From NCBI RefSeq assembly GCF_046195335.1, contig NZ_CP176093.1: a DNA stretch of 64,000 nt. The stretch is one strand, 5' to 3'. Every line of letters begins with the position of its first letter. The first letter of the stretch is position 1. This document shows positions 10,347 through 20,691 of this stretch, piece by piece. The notes beneath the pieces are model-generated. The model did no database searches, had not been told where the DNA came from, and saw only the letters and a list, made by a program, of their open reading frames with translations. Made by a program: the position numbers and the translations under genes. The stretch comes from Methanospirillum lacunae (lineage in GTDB: Archaea; Halobacteriota; Methanomicrobia; Methanomicrobiales; Methanospirillaceae).

Positions 10347-13300
10347 TTAATTCTCCTCTTTTGTAAAAAAACCTTCATTTATTGGAATTTTCAAAGTAAC
10401 AATAATTCCTTTATTAGAAGACATAGTCATCTCCCCACTGGATTGGAAAACCAGATTCTGTATCAACTGCATCCCCAATGAATCACAATTATCTAAAACA
10501 AATCCATCAGGTAATCCTTTTCCAGTGTCACGGTAAATAATATTAATCCACCCCTCTTCCTCTCGACTTACATTAATACTAATCTTCCCTTGTTGATCCT
10601 TAGAAAAACCATGTTTAAATGAATTAGTTAATAGTTCATTAATAATAAGACCTAATGGAATTCCTACGTCTATTGTCATCTCTATTGTTGGATCACATGA
10701 GAGATCTAAAGTAATAAGAGATTTTTTCAGAGAAAAATCAGAGATAATGGTATTTGCAAGAGTATCGAGATATTCTAGAAGATTAATACTTTCAAGATTA
10801 GCAGTATTGTATAATTTTTCATGTATCATCGCCATAGATAAAATTCTGTTCTTGCTTTCTTGAAGGATATCAACAATTTTCGGATCATCAATCATGTTTT
10901 TCTGCATTCGAAGTAAACTGACAATTATTTGCATATTGTTCTTTACACGATGATGGACTTCTCTCAGAAGAATCTCTTTTTCATTAAGAGATTGTTTAAG
11001 TTCAATTTCAGAATTCTTTCTGGTTGTTATATCCATTATACTACCGATTACTGCAGGCCTTCCCTGGAATGTAAATTGACTCAATAAATTTTCTAAAAAG
11101 ATTGTCCGACCATCTGCTGTAATAGCCCGGATCTCATAATCATCATGAGCTTCTGGAGTTTCAATAATCCGATTATGACGAGAGATCGCCATATTGATAT
11201 CATCCGGATGAAAACACAAAGCAAAGGGCATCATTTGCAATGAATCACGTGGATATCCAAGAATTTCTGACATTCGAGGATTCACATACATAAACATGTT
11301 ATCTTGAACCAGGTAAATACCCACAAGAGATCGATCCACTGGTTTATGAAATAATTCTTCAGTTTGGGTTCTTTCGATAACAGAACCCATAATTCCTGAT
11401 GCCGTAATTAACGTATCAATTTCAGCAGGGGTTGGTTTAAAATTATTTGAACCTATAAAACCAAGAACAGCAGGTATAGATACCGATGTATTAATTGGAA
11501 GAATAATATATGAAAAAAGAGATGTATTTTTAGATTCTTCAGATATATCATCAGAATTGATCTCAATAGTTCCTTGAATTGATGGACTGTCTTTTAAAAT
11601 ATCGAAATTTTTAACGATTTGATCGTTTATTGCCGATAAAATTTTCGACCTCATAAGATCCGATGGATTATTCTTCCACCAATTATATGAAGGTCTACAG
11701 GATAGCGAGCCGTCATTCGAAGTTAAACAAGAAAAAAAGGCGCATTCCTTTTCTGTAGCTTCTCCGAGAAGAGATAAACATTGAGGAATAAGAGGGCCCC
11801 AATCTGAATTTCGGACCAATAAAAAAGCAAGAGTACTTACGGCACTTAGAATCCTATCCCTAATTTGCAATTCTTGCCTAGTCTGCACGAGTGAGGTAAT
11901 ATCAACTGAGGTTCCAACAATTCCAGTAATTTTTCCCGTTTGATCGTGAGTTGGAATTTTAGATGAAACCAGCCAAACAGGGGTTCCATCGTTAAAAAAG
12001 AATTCTTCTTCTACATCATAGACCGGCGAATCTTCGGAAATTACCTTAAGATCGATTTCTTTTTTTTGTTTTGCAACAGTGGGAGAGAAAAGATCATCAT
12101 CAGTAAGTCCATAAATAGATTGGTCTTTTACATTCACAAACTGTATAAATGGTTCATTAGCAGTAAGATATTTCAGAGATGCATCTTTCATATATATTTG
12201 AGCAGTTGAAGAGGATAAAATCGCCTTTAATCTTTCAACATACTCATATAGACTTTGTTCAGCTTTTAGTCTGTCACCAATCTCTCTACTGATACAAAAT
12301 AAGACATGATGCCCCGACCATACTCCGATAGTGCCTCTTGTTTCAACGGGAATCAATACTCCATTTTTAGTCATAAATGGGTGAGCATTTCGAATTTTCC
12401 CTCCATTTCGTGTTAGATCAAGAAATTGAAAAACAATTGAATCTCTAATTTCAAAAGGATAAAGGATATGTATTGGTTCACCAAGAAGTTCGTTTTCAAA
12501 ATACCCAAGAGTTCGAGTTACCGCTGGATTGATATTGAGTATAGCACCATCCATATCAATAACTACGACTAATTCTTCCATTGCATTATATAGTTCGTTT
12601 AATTCTTCCTGCCGATTTCTCACAAGTTCTTCTGACTTTATTCGAAGTATTGAATTACCCAATAATGAAACGAGAAGTTCGACAGTATCACGGAGATCTG
12701 GTTTTACAGTCTGATGAATATCAAATATGAAGGAAAGGACACCAATTATGTTGTTGCTACCAGAAATAGGGATTTGACCGCCAGTAATCAATAATGGATT
12801 TTCACTATCTTCTGCAGAAAAATACAATGGTTGTCCTGTATTAATGACTTTGTAAACATCGCCATATGTAAAGTGCTTTAAAAGTTCGTTCGGAAGATTG
12901 TGTGCTATTAATAACTCAATTTTTTCAGAAATTGGATTATAGAGGTGAATACTTCCAGTTTGACAATGCAGAAGATTTTTAACCGATGACAAGCAGGTGT
13001 CTGAAGCCTGGTTAAGAGTTGTTGAACAGGTCAGACGATTCATCAATTCTCGTTGAATATTAATATAATATTCGCGTTTTTTAATTCCCTTTTGAACTTC
13101 TTTTTGTGCGCGATTTTTTGCTACGGCTGATCTAATTTTCTGGGCGATTTCAGTGAATAAAATAGATGGCTTAGTATTTTTAAATTGGATAAAATCTATC
13201 CCTGAATTCATAGCATTCAGGATGATTTTCTTTTCATCGTATGCAGTTAAAAGAAGAAAGGGAATATTGAGATGTCTCGCCTTTATTTCATTATAAAATG

Positions 13301-13487
13301 ATATCCCATCCATTTCCGCCATCGAATAATCAGAAATAAATGCATCAGCATTATCAGATAGGAGATGGTCTAATGCTTCAATTGGTGAGGTATAGGTGAC
13401 AATGTCAAAATCTCCAAAATCTTTAAGGTATATTTCAAGTAATTCCGTAAATGCAGGTTCGTCATCAACGGCAACTAATTTGATCAT
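10347..13487 (-). CDS. Hybrid sensor kinase: REC, GAF, PAS, PAS, GAF, PAS, HisKA_2 (1046 aa)
   Basis: Soluble kinase. The receiver has D8/D9 and phosphoacceptor D53 (F-I-S-D-Y-S-M). GAF-like domains lie at about 140-280 and 545-720, PAS domains at about 290-415, 420-540 and 725-835. The transmitter is of the HisKA_2 class, with E-V-H-H-R-V-K-N-N at H845/H846, followed by a HATPase with N-box (I-I-N-E-L-L-T-N-S-F-K-H-G) and D-T-G-K-G-L. The family phosphorylates receivers; the likely partner is the abutting REC-PAS gene. Inputs are unknown. Confidence 0.92.
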   Translation of the reverse strand: MIKLVAVDDEPAFTELLEIYLKDFGDFDIVTYTSPIEALDHLLSDNADAFISDYSMAEMDGISFYNEIKARHLNIPFLLLTAYDEKKIILNAMNSGIDFIQFKNTKPSILFTEIAQKIRSAVAKNRAQKEVQKGIKKREYYINIQRELMNRLTCSTTLNQASDTCLSSVKNLLHCQTGSIHLYNPISEKIELLIAHNLPNELLKHFTYGDVYKVINTGQPLYFSAEDSENPLLITGGQIPISGSNNIIGVLSFIFDIHQTVKPDLRDTVELLVSLLGNSILRIKSEELVRNRQEELNELYNAMEELVVVIDMDGAILNINPAVTRTLGYFENELLGEPIHILYPFEIRDSIVFQFLDLTRNGGKIRNAHPFMTKNGVLIPVETRGTIGVWSGHHVLFCISREIGDRLKAEQSLYEYVERLKAILSSSTAQIYMKDASLKYLTANEPFIQFVNVKDQSIYGLTDDDLFSPTVAKQKKEIDLKVISEDSPVYDVEEEFFFNDGTPVWLVSSKIPTHDQTGKITGIVGTSVDITSLVQTRQELQIRDRILSAVSTLAFLLVRNSDWGPLIPQCLSLLGEATEKECAFFSCLTSNDGSLSCRPSYNWWKNNPSDLMRSKILSAINDQIVKNFDILKDSPSIQGTIEINSDDISEESKNTSLFSYIILPINTSVSIPAVLGFIGSNNFKPTPAEIDTLITASGIMGSVIERTQTEELFHKPVDRSLVGIYLVQDNMFMYVNPRMSEILGYPRDSLQMMPFALCFHPDDINMAISRHNRIIETPEAHDDYEIRAITADGRTIFLENLLSQFTFQGRPAVIGSIMDITTRKNSEIELKQSLNEKEILLREVHHRVKNNMQIIVSLLRMQKNMIDDPKIVDILQESKNRILSMAMIHEKLYNTANLESINLLEYLDTLANTIISDFSLKKSLITLDLSCDPTIEMTIDVGIPLGLIINELLTNSFKHGFSKDQQGKISINVSREEEGWINIIYRDTGKGLPDGFVLDNCDSLGMQLIQNLVFQSSGEMTMSSNKGIIVTLKIPINEGFFTKEEN

Positions 13488-13744
13488 GTATTCCCCGGAT
13501 ATGAGATACTTTCGAGGAATAACTCTTATAGTTATTGCCTAATCAACGATTCATAATAGGGGGTACACACAAACATTAGAAAGAGATTGTACAAACAAGA
13601 AATCTATCAAATTATATCGTAAACAATAATTCAAATAAAATAACTCAACAAATTTTATTTTTTGATTAATATATTATATAAGACATTTATTTAATCAAGT
13701 TATTTAGCGTTAAAATAAATAAAAGTTGATAAAAGGTTCGCTAT

Positions 13745-16700
13745 TTACTCTATGAATGTTCTTCTAAAACTGCCTGAAGGAAGCACGATTTCAAATTTTA
13801 CACCGTCCCCTTCTTTCCCTGTTTCCCGAATTAAAATGTCTGTCATAGAGAGGATTTCCCGGACTAGAAAAAGACTTGATCCAATTTTTCCTTTAAAATT
13901 CCTGTCAAAAATGTGGGTCTTATCGTTATTGCAAATACCTCTTCCATCATCCTCATAGATAATAATGAGAGAATTATTCATTGATTCTGAAAATAGTTTG
14001 ATTTTTTGAACATCTCCTCCATGATCTATCGAATTTTTTATCAGTATAAAAAATACCTGCCGGAGCATCAAATCAGCATATATCTCGATATTATCTTCAA
14101 TTTGATTAATTATTTCGATATCTGACGACTTAAAAATTAGAGTTATTGAATTGATTAGAGAAGTTATGTTCTGCCATTGACAGAGATGAGAGTTATGATT
14201 GTTATATTGAACAAAAAAATTGATAATCTTTTCAATTTGATTACCCTCATTATGAGCTAGTTGAATATTTTCATGAATCATTTCTAAATTTGATGATTCT
14301 AATGATTTTTTTTCGAGAAAATTGATAGTAGCAATTAATGAATCAATATCCTGATTTAATAGACTAATTAAAAGATTAAATCTCATATTTAATTCTTTTA
14401 TCATCGTACCTTGACTTTTTATTCCGGAAATATTACGGAAAAGAGCGGTAACTTCATTTGGTGAACAATATATAACGTAAATTTCATACCAGTGACGTTG
14501 TTTTTCATCATCTAGGAAAAATTCAAAATGTTGCTTTAGATTTGTAGAAATCGCTATATTTATTATTTGTATGATCTGATTTGCAAGATGACAGGGTAAC
14601 AATTCATGAAGGGATTTCCCTTGATCCAATTCTGGATTAGATGAAAATAATGATAATCCTTTGGTTTTATTTTCTAATATAACACCTTTCCAGTCAATGG
14701 TATAAATTAGATCTGGTATTATCGATATAATAGCAACTTCATTTTCAATTTTTTTTCGAAGAGTTTCTTCAATTCGTTTTTGTTCTGTAATATCTTTCAG
14801 AATATCAAGAGAAATTATGGAATTTTCATATTGAATAAAAAATTTGTGGATAATGGTTATCTTTTCAATACCTTCCTTTGTAATGAAAGTTACGGGAGGA
14901 ATAGTTTTATTACCAGATCCAGAAATTATTTTTATAACATTTTTCTTAGATTCTGGAGTTAGGTATTCCAGAAGATTAGAACCAACCATCTCTTCAGAAG
15001 TATAACCTAAAGCGTATAACGCTGAGTTATTAGCAAAAAGAATTTTTCCTTTCTTATGGAGAATTATATATTCCGGAATATTTTGGAGTAGTGTCCAGAA
15101 GCGATCTTCACTATCCCATAATTCACGTTCAATATGTTCTTTTTCAGTTATATCATTAATAGTACCAAGCAATGCAGGGCTTTCCTGGAAGAATATTTGT
15201 GATATAAAAAGTTCTAACGTTTTATTTGAACCATCTTTTGTTTTTACATGGATAATATATTTATCCGGGACCTGTTTTCCTTCCTTTCTTTGACGAGATA
15301 TTTCTTTTATCCATTCATAGTCAATTGGATCAAGGAATTCTATCATTTTTTTATTATAAATCTCATTATGTGAATAACCAATAATTTCTGTTAGAGCATC
15401 ATTCACAAAAACAAAAGAATCATTTTGAAATATGAAAAAACCGGTTTTTATATGTTCTGCAATAGTTCTGAATTTTTCTTCTTCATTACGTATTCCGGTC
15501 TCAGTTTGTCTTTGTTCGGTTATATCGGATGCAATTTCAATTTTTACAAACCTTCCATCAAACCAACGGAATGCCCAATCCCGGCAGGAATATACTCTTT
15601 TATTATCAGGTTTGGTAGATTCCCATCGATAAACTCCTGTAGGGCCATATTCATCTATTAAATATGAATTCGGACAATATGGACAGGGATTGTCATTATC
15701 CTTCTGAAAAATCTGGTAACATTTTTTACCGGGAAAATCCCCTACCAGATTTCTTAAGCGGCGGTTTATAAATACAAGTTCATATGACTCAATATCAACT
15801 ACATACACAAAATCATCAAGACAATCCAATATTGAAAATAAAAGACCTTGAGACTCTTCAACTAATAATTGAGGCTCTTCTTTTTCACTGATAGATTGAT
15901 TTATTTTTAATTGAATTTCCTGATTATTTGTTACTGGATTGATACTTATCTGGTGATGTTTGGTCAAAAATTTTAATATTTTATCAGATTCAGCCCATCT
16001 TTTATCTAATTGAGTAACGATATCATTGATAATATTGACTTGCTCTAATATTACATTTTTTTCCTGATTTTCATTTTCTCCACTTGATAAAAGAGAAATG
16101 ATTGTTAGAGGGTTTCTGATTCCATCATTTAGTATTGCAAGTTGGGCTAGGTTCTGTTTTACCTGTTCAATGGCGATATTTCGTTCATTTTCGTATTTAT
16201 TTTTGGCTGTAACATCCTGCCCCTGGGCTATTGTAGCTATTGGCACATTGCCATCATCTGAAAAAAGTGTGGATGAATTCCATACTACTGTTTTTATAGT
16301 CCCATCAGTATGTTGAATCTGAAGTTCTACTGTCTCCCATCTTACACCTTCAAGGGTAGACTTAATCAACCTCATTGAACGATCAACAAGTGAAGGAGGA
16401 AAAATAATTTTTAGTGACTTTCCAAGAGCATCTTGACTTGATAATCCAGTAAGTTTTTCAAATGAATGATTACACCGAGTTATTCTAAAAGCAGAATCCC
16501 ATACAATAATAGGGACATTTGCGAGGTTAATTAGGTTTTCTAAGAAATTATTCGTTTCTTTAAGTTTCTCTTCATTCGCCTTGATTTTAGTAATATCCTG
16601 AATTACTCCGGTAATTTTTTGGTTTTTACCAAATTCGTCTCTTTGGATAATCGCAACGAGGTGGATAAATTTTTGTGGAGATCCATCTACAGGATGAATC

Positions 16701-18322
16701 ATGAGAACTTGATTAAACTCATCAACTTCAATTATTTGTTTACTAAGTAATTGAATGAAATCATCATAATCAGGAATGCATTTTTTTATTTTTTCTAATG
16801 AAACATCTCCAGCAATTGGGGGATATCCAAAAATTTTTAACGTTTCAGCAGATGCCCAAACAATTTCTGTTTGAAAAGAATATTCCCAACAACCAATTTT
16901 TCCAATTTTTTGTGCTAAAAGTAATTTTTCTTCATTTATCTTGAGCATTTGCTCACTTACATAAAGATCAGATACTTTTCGCTTAAGATGTTCTTCACTG
17001 AGTGAACATTGATTATACGTTTCAATTAATTCCTGATGTTCTTGTGCAAACTGAGTCTCCAGGTTTTTCCATGCAGATATGTCTACTATCAATCCAGAAA
17101 TCTTATTAAGACATTCATTTCCAAATCCTGATACAACCATACCTTTGATCAGTATCCATTTCCATTCTCCAGTTTTAGTTTTAATTCGAAATTCATGTTC
17201 AAGGACAGTATCTTCCCGATGGATGATATTGTGCATTTTTTTTTCTAATGACTGTATATCCTCTTGATGGACAAGAGACTTCCATGATTGGAGATTATTT
17301 CCAACTTCATTATAATTGTATCCAAATGCAGCATACCATTTTGGACTAATATCAATCAAATCTTCTGTTATTTGCCAATCCCAAAAATCTTCAATTGCAA
17401 TATCATTAAAAAATGATGTTCTCTTTTCACTATTTTGGTCAACCTTATCGGATTGAGTATTCTGTATTTTAAAAAATTGAATACCAATAATAGTTTCATT
17501 TATATCGAATATTTTTATATTGTATTTTAAATAATTAACATTTAAAAAGAGTTTATCATTTGAGATATCTCCAGTTAGAATAACATGTAATAATCGATCC
17601 GTCAAATCATTTAAGAATTGCGAATTAAGTTCGGTTAATTTTTTTCCATGAATATTATCAGTTACCTGAGAAAATTTTTCTTCAAAAGCAGGATTAGATT
17701 CTATAATTTTAAAATCAATGGGAAATTTTGACGAATTATAAATTATTTCACATATTATTAATCCATCATTACTTTTTTCCCAAAACAATTTTATCAGTTG
17801 GAGATAATCAATGGTATTGCCTTGGTCATCTAATTTTGATGGCAATGCCTGAAATTCGTTATTGTTACAAATCTGATAAAATTTTGATAATTCCTTTTCA
17901 ACTGATTGACGTGCAGATACTGCTTTCCATTCTTTCAATATTCTATCACAGATTTCTGGTAAAGCATTAAGAATCCGTTCAGTTATAGGGATATATTCAA
18001 TAAATTGATGTTGGGAGAGGAGATCGGGTAGATCGCTGATATTATTTTGAAGTAAGAAAATAATTGGAATCTTATATAATTCAGCATTTTCTCCAAAAAA
18101 AGATGATTCTGAATTTAAAAATTTTTCTTCGATATAGATTATATCCGGTGGATCTTCATGAATTACTTGGTATACTTGTTCTAAAGAGTGAATACATGTG
18201 AAGTGAGACTTTTTTTCCCAGGATTCAAATGCCTTCAAGATTAATGGATATAATATTTGAGCATTTTCAATAATTAAAATATGGAGATCTTGATCCTCTG
18301 CTGGTTCACAATTCATCCTCAT
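13745..18322 (-). CDS. Giant multi-PAS sensor with degenerate receiver and kinase core (1525 aa)
   Basis: An intact single frame. Residues 10-140 look like a receiver, but the phosphoacceptor strand reads I-I-Y-I-E-E, so the Asp is lost. At least eight PAS or PAS-like domains follow (about 165-290, 316-430, 470-580, 590-710, 815-935, 945-1060, 1070-1185, 1190-1310). The one at 815-935 carries a C-P-Y-C motif. Between PAS domains, at 720-790, is a dimerisation-helix module with L-N-D-G-I-R-N-P-L, where D733 stands at the histidine position. The C-terminal kinase-like part has N-Q-D-I (Q1324) in place of R-H-D-I, keeps the N-box and D-D-G-R-G-I, but has G-S-S-L instead of G-F-G-L. It is probably a pseudokinase or scaffold. 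The gene is monocistronic. Confidence 0.88.
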   Translation of the reverse strand: MRMNCEPAEDQDLHILIIENAQILYPLILKAFESWEKKSHFTCIHSLEQVYQVIHEDPPDIIYIEEKFLNSESSFFGENAELYKIPIIFLLQNNISDLPDLLSQHQFIEYIPITERILNALPEICDRILKEWKAVSARQSVEKELSKFYQICNNNEFQALPSKLDDQGNTIDYLQLIKLFWEKSNDGLIICEIIYNSSKFPIDFKIIESNPAFEEKFSQVTDNIHGKKLTELNSQFLNDLTDRLLHVILTGDISNDKLFLNVNYLKYNIKIFDINETIIGIQFFKIQNTQSDKVDQNSEKRTSFFNDIAIEDFWDWQITEDLIDISPKWYAAFGYNYNEVGNNLQSWKSLVHQEDIQSLEKKMHNIIHREDTVLEHEFRIKTKTGEWKWILIKGMVVSGFGNECLNKISGLIVDISAWKNLETQFAQEHQELIETYNQCSLSEEHLKRKVSDLYVSEQMLKINEEKLLLAQKIGKIGCWEYSFQTEIVWASAETLKIFGYPPIAGDVSLEKIKKCIPDYDDFIQLLSKQIIEVDEFNQVLMIHPVDGSPQKFIHLVAIIQRDEFGKNQKITGVIQDITKIKANEEKLKETNNFLENLINLANVPIIVWDSAFRITRCNHSFEKLTGLSSQDALGKSLKIIFPPSLVDRSMRLIKSTLEGVRWETVELQIQHTDGTIKTVVWNSSTLFSDDGNVPIATIAQGQDVTAKNKYENERNIAIEQVKQNLAQLAILNDGIRNPLTIISLLSSGENENQEKNVILEQVNIINDIVTQLDKRWAESDKILKFLTKHHQISINPVTNNQEIQLKINQSISEKEEPQLLVEESQGLLFSILDCLDDFVYVVDIESYELVFINRRLRNLVGDFPGKKCYQIFQKDNDNPCPYCPNSYLIDEYGPTGVYRWESTKPDNKRVYSCRDWAFRWFDGRFVKIEIASDITEQRQTETGIRNEEEKFRTIAEHIKTGFFIFQNDSFVFVNDALTEIIGYSHNEIYNKKMIEFLDPIDYEWIKEISRQRKEGKQVPDKYIIHVKTKDGSNKTLELFISQIFFQESPALLGTINDITEKEHIERELWDSEDRFWTLLQNIPEYIILHKKGKILFANNSALYALGYTSEEMVGSNLLEYLTPESKKNVIKIISGSGNKTIPPVTFITKEGIEKITIIHKFFIQYENSIISLDILKDITEQKRIEETLRKKIENEVAIISIIPDLIYTIDWKGVILENKTKGLSLFSSNPELDQGKSLHELLPCHLANQIIQIINIAISTNLKQHFEFFLDDEKQRHWYEIYVIYCSPNEVTALFRNISGIKSQGTMIKELNMRFNLLISLLNQDIDSLIATINFLEKKSLESSNLEMIHENIQLAHNEGNQIEKIINFFVQYNNHNSHLCQWQNITSLINSITLIFKSSDIEIINQIEDNIEIYADLMLRQVFFILIKNSIDHGGDVQKIKLFSESMNNSLIIIYEDDGRGICNNDKTHIFDRNFKGKIGSSLFLVREILSMTDILIRETGKEGDGVKFEIVLPSGSFRRTFIE

Positions 18323-18530
18323 ACCTGCTTTTTTTTACAAAAACCCTAAACTAAAGTTATGTTTTGCCTTTAACAATTGAATTTCCCAAATTTTTTGGTG
18401 ACCATATATAGACCATTCAATAATCATAATCTTGATTATTAGTACTGCTATCTTAAACTATCGGTAAAAAAATAGAGTGAAGGTATCGTAAAATCTAGTC
18501 TGAAGATATAGAAACAATATCATTGTAAGT

Positions 18531-18856
18531 TATGTCCCATCCGGGAAAAAATACAACCTAACATATACATTTCTTGTTGAATCATTTTCTCTTGCAAACT
18601 ATATTGCAGCCTTCAATGCTGCAATTGTCAATATTGTTCTTCCGACTATCTCTAAAAATTTTTTCCTTTCTTTCCTGGACCTTCAAGAGTGGTGTAGACT
18701 GTATATGTACTCGTTATGGCTAGGTTTGTTCTGATATTCTGGAAAATATCAAAAATTAATAGATATCTGAAAACATTTTCCATCAAATTTTTTTCTATTT
18801 ATACGGGGTTAATTTTCTTTGGATTTCTTACCAATAACCTAAAATTCATTTTGTAA
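18531..18856 (+). pseudogene. Remnant of an MFS (DHA2-type) transporter gene
   Basis: The stretch between the giant sensor and the next secreted gene translates, across one frameshift near 18728, into a decayed copy of the first two helices of a major-facilitator drug transporter. The first frame holds A-A-I-V-N-I-V-L-P-T-I-S-K and F-L-D-L-Q-E-W, matching the family's T-I-V-N-V-A-L-P-T-I and L-Q-W; the second holds F-W-K-I-S-K-I and F-L-T-N-N-L, matching the F-G-R-I-S-D-I and L-S-N-N-L region. There is no start codon, and stops lie at 18732 and 18854. The family is recognised from these motifs only. The rest of the 880-base gap shows nothing. Confidence 0.7.
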
Positions 18857-19201
18857 TTATTATGAGTTTTTTCTGATAATTGTATTCCTTGTATATCATG
18901 AGACAAACTCTACTTATTTATCAGAAAAAATCAATACCTTAAAAATTAATATTGATCGGACTCATTATCTCACAAAAAGATTTACAACTTTTCCAATCAG
19001 ATGAATTAAAAATTATCTCTAATTTTCATCATAATATTTTCTTTTTTTACCTTATCTCACTTTACTGGTGATAAATTGTCTACTTTTTGGGAATGAATCT
19101 ACTACTCAATAAAAAATACATGTATATTAAAAGAAGAAGGGCTTTTTTTACTCAAGAAACAGTTTCGAAATTTATTTAGGTATTTAAGGATACCCATTAA
19201 T

Positions 19202-19762
19202 ATGAAACTGATAGTACAATCATTAGCATCTATACTTATACTCTTACTCATGATAGAAATGATAATCCCGGTTATGGCAAACGATGATGGACTAACATAT
19301 CCATTAAAACCATCACCTTCAATCGGACCTTACGATGATCAAAAATTTTTGAATAATTCTACTGCAATCCTCACAAAACTATCTGGAAAAATAATTCCAA
19401 TTGAAGGGCCTGACCTCCTTAATCTGAAGTCCGAACAGATCCAGTTGTCACGTTTAAATATTAGTCCCGACTTTTATCCAGAGGCTACGAAAATTAACGC
19501 ATACTTATTTAAAATCTCGCAGGCCGGTGAAACGTATGGTACTTCAAAAAGGTTGACTGAACATCCTGACACTTTAGGTAGTCCGGTGTATGATCAATAT
19601 ACAAAAGCCAGAAGTTATTACTCTGATGCAATGGAAATTTGGACAGATATTAAGGATTTATTCCCAAATACAAAGCCACCAGTTCTTCCAGATCCAAAAC
19701 TCCCAATTCATCGTTCCAATGAGAATGGTATACCTTCAGATTCAATTTTTGGAAACAAGTAG
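19202..19762 (+). CDS. Exported protein of unknown function (186 aa)
   Basis: N-terminal signal peptide: a hydrophobic run at about residues 5-26 ending V-M-A-N. The mature part is hydrophilic and proline-rich at both ends, with several N-x-S/T sites, and a helical middle containing a Y-D-Q-Y-T-K-A-R-S-Y-Y segment. I do not recognise a family. Upstream there is an AT-rich region with a T-A-rich promoter-like stretch (about 19168-19180). Confidence 0.7.
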   Translation: MKLIVQSLASILILLLMIEMIIPVMANDDGLTYPLKPSPSIGPYDDQKFLNNSTAILTKLSGKIIPIEGPDLLNLKSEQIQLSRLNISPDFYPEATKINAYLFKISQAGETYGTSKRLTEHPDTLGSPVYDQYTKARSYYSDAMEIWTDIKDLFPNTKPPVLPDPKLPIHRSNENGIPSDSIFGNK

Positions 19763-19911
19763 ATTATATCAAATAATCTGAAAGATATAACTCTTCAACA
19801 CATAATTTTTGTATTATTTACTGACATATCAGTCCTGATCTTTAAAAAATATGGAGATCATTATTATTTTATTCCCAATCATCCAAAAGTTAAATATCAA
19901 AAAAGAAAGAG

Positions 19912-20571
19912 TTATTTTATACGTGTTGCATTCCAGGTATCTACCTCTTTTTGAGGCTTATTCCCATATGTGTATGTCCCATTATAATATGAGCCATCAT
20001 CTGAAAGAATAAACAAAATATTTCCAGATTCATTAAACGTTCCTGTTATCTCTTTTCCATCAGGAGAAACGGTTGCATTAATAAACCCACTTACTCCCGT
20101 TTGATCATCGATTGATTCATAGGTTCCAAATACGAGAGAATCTTTTTTCTGAAGATTTAATGACAGACTGCTAGAATTCCATGTACCATCAATGTCATTA
20201 TTACTGTCCATTTTCAAGAACTGTTGGACTTCATCACTATATGCCCATACACCATCAAGGGTTGAATTATCATTAGATACATTAAATAATACGTCCCCGG
20301 TTTCTGTCCAGGATCCGGTGAGTCTAGATCCATTATTTGTAAGGGTACCATTAATTATTCCATTATCCTTCAGAGAGTTCGTAAAAGGAACATACGTTCC
20401 GGTGACGTTTGTTTTGTTCTGCTCTAAAGTTTCGGTATATAGAAGACTCTCCCATACACCACTCCAGGAAGGCTGTATATCTGAACCAGTTTCATTTTTG
20501 TCAGCACTTACAATACAAGATGAGAATATCATACAAATAGTCATAATTCCTAAGACCCAATTAAACCTCAT
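19912..20571 (-). CDS. Exported protein with two tandem beta-rich repeats (219 aa)
   Basis: A signal peptide (residues 5-23, ending I-V-S-A-D) precedes two repeats of roughly 85-90 residues. Each has the order G-x-W, V-x-G-T-Y, I-N-G/A-T-L/V, G-S/T-W/F-x-E-S/T-G-x-I/V-L-F, and S-x-D-x-S-x-x-x-G. The pattern suggests a small calycin- or lipocalin-like beta barrel duplicated in tandem; that fold call is inference. Many N-x-S/T sequons fit an extracellular glycoprotein. Function unknown. Confidence 0.75.
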   Translation of the reverse strand: MRFNWVLGIMTICMIFSSCIVSADKNETGSDIQPSWSGVWESLLYTETLEQNKTNVTGTYVPFTNSLKDNGIINGTLTNNGSRLTGSWTETGDVLFNVSNDNSTLDGVWAYSDEVQQFLKMDSNNDIDGTWNSSSLSLNLQKKDSLVFGTYESIDDQTGVSGFINATVSPDGKEITGTFNESGNILFILSDDGSYYNGTYTYGNKPQKEVDTWNATRIK

Positions 20572-20691
20572 GTTTCACTTCCAATAAGGAATAATCATCC
20601 AGCGGGTATAACATTTTTGAATTTGTCAAAGAGTTACACCATATAATAAGTTTGTAAAACTAGAAAATTCAGAGATATCATCTTTATTGCT

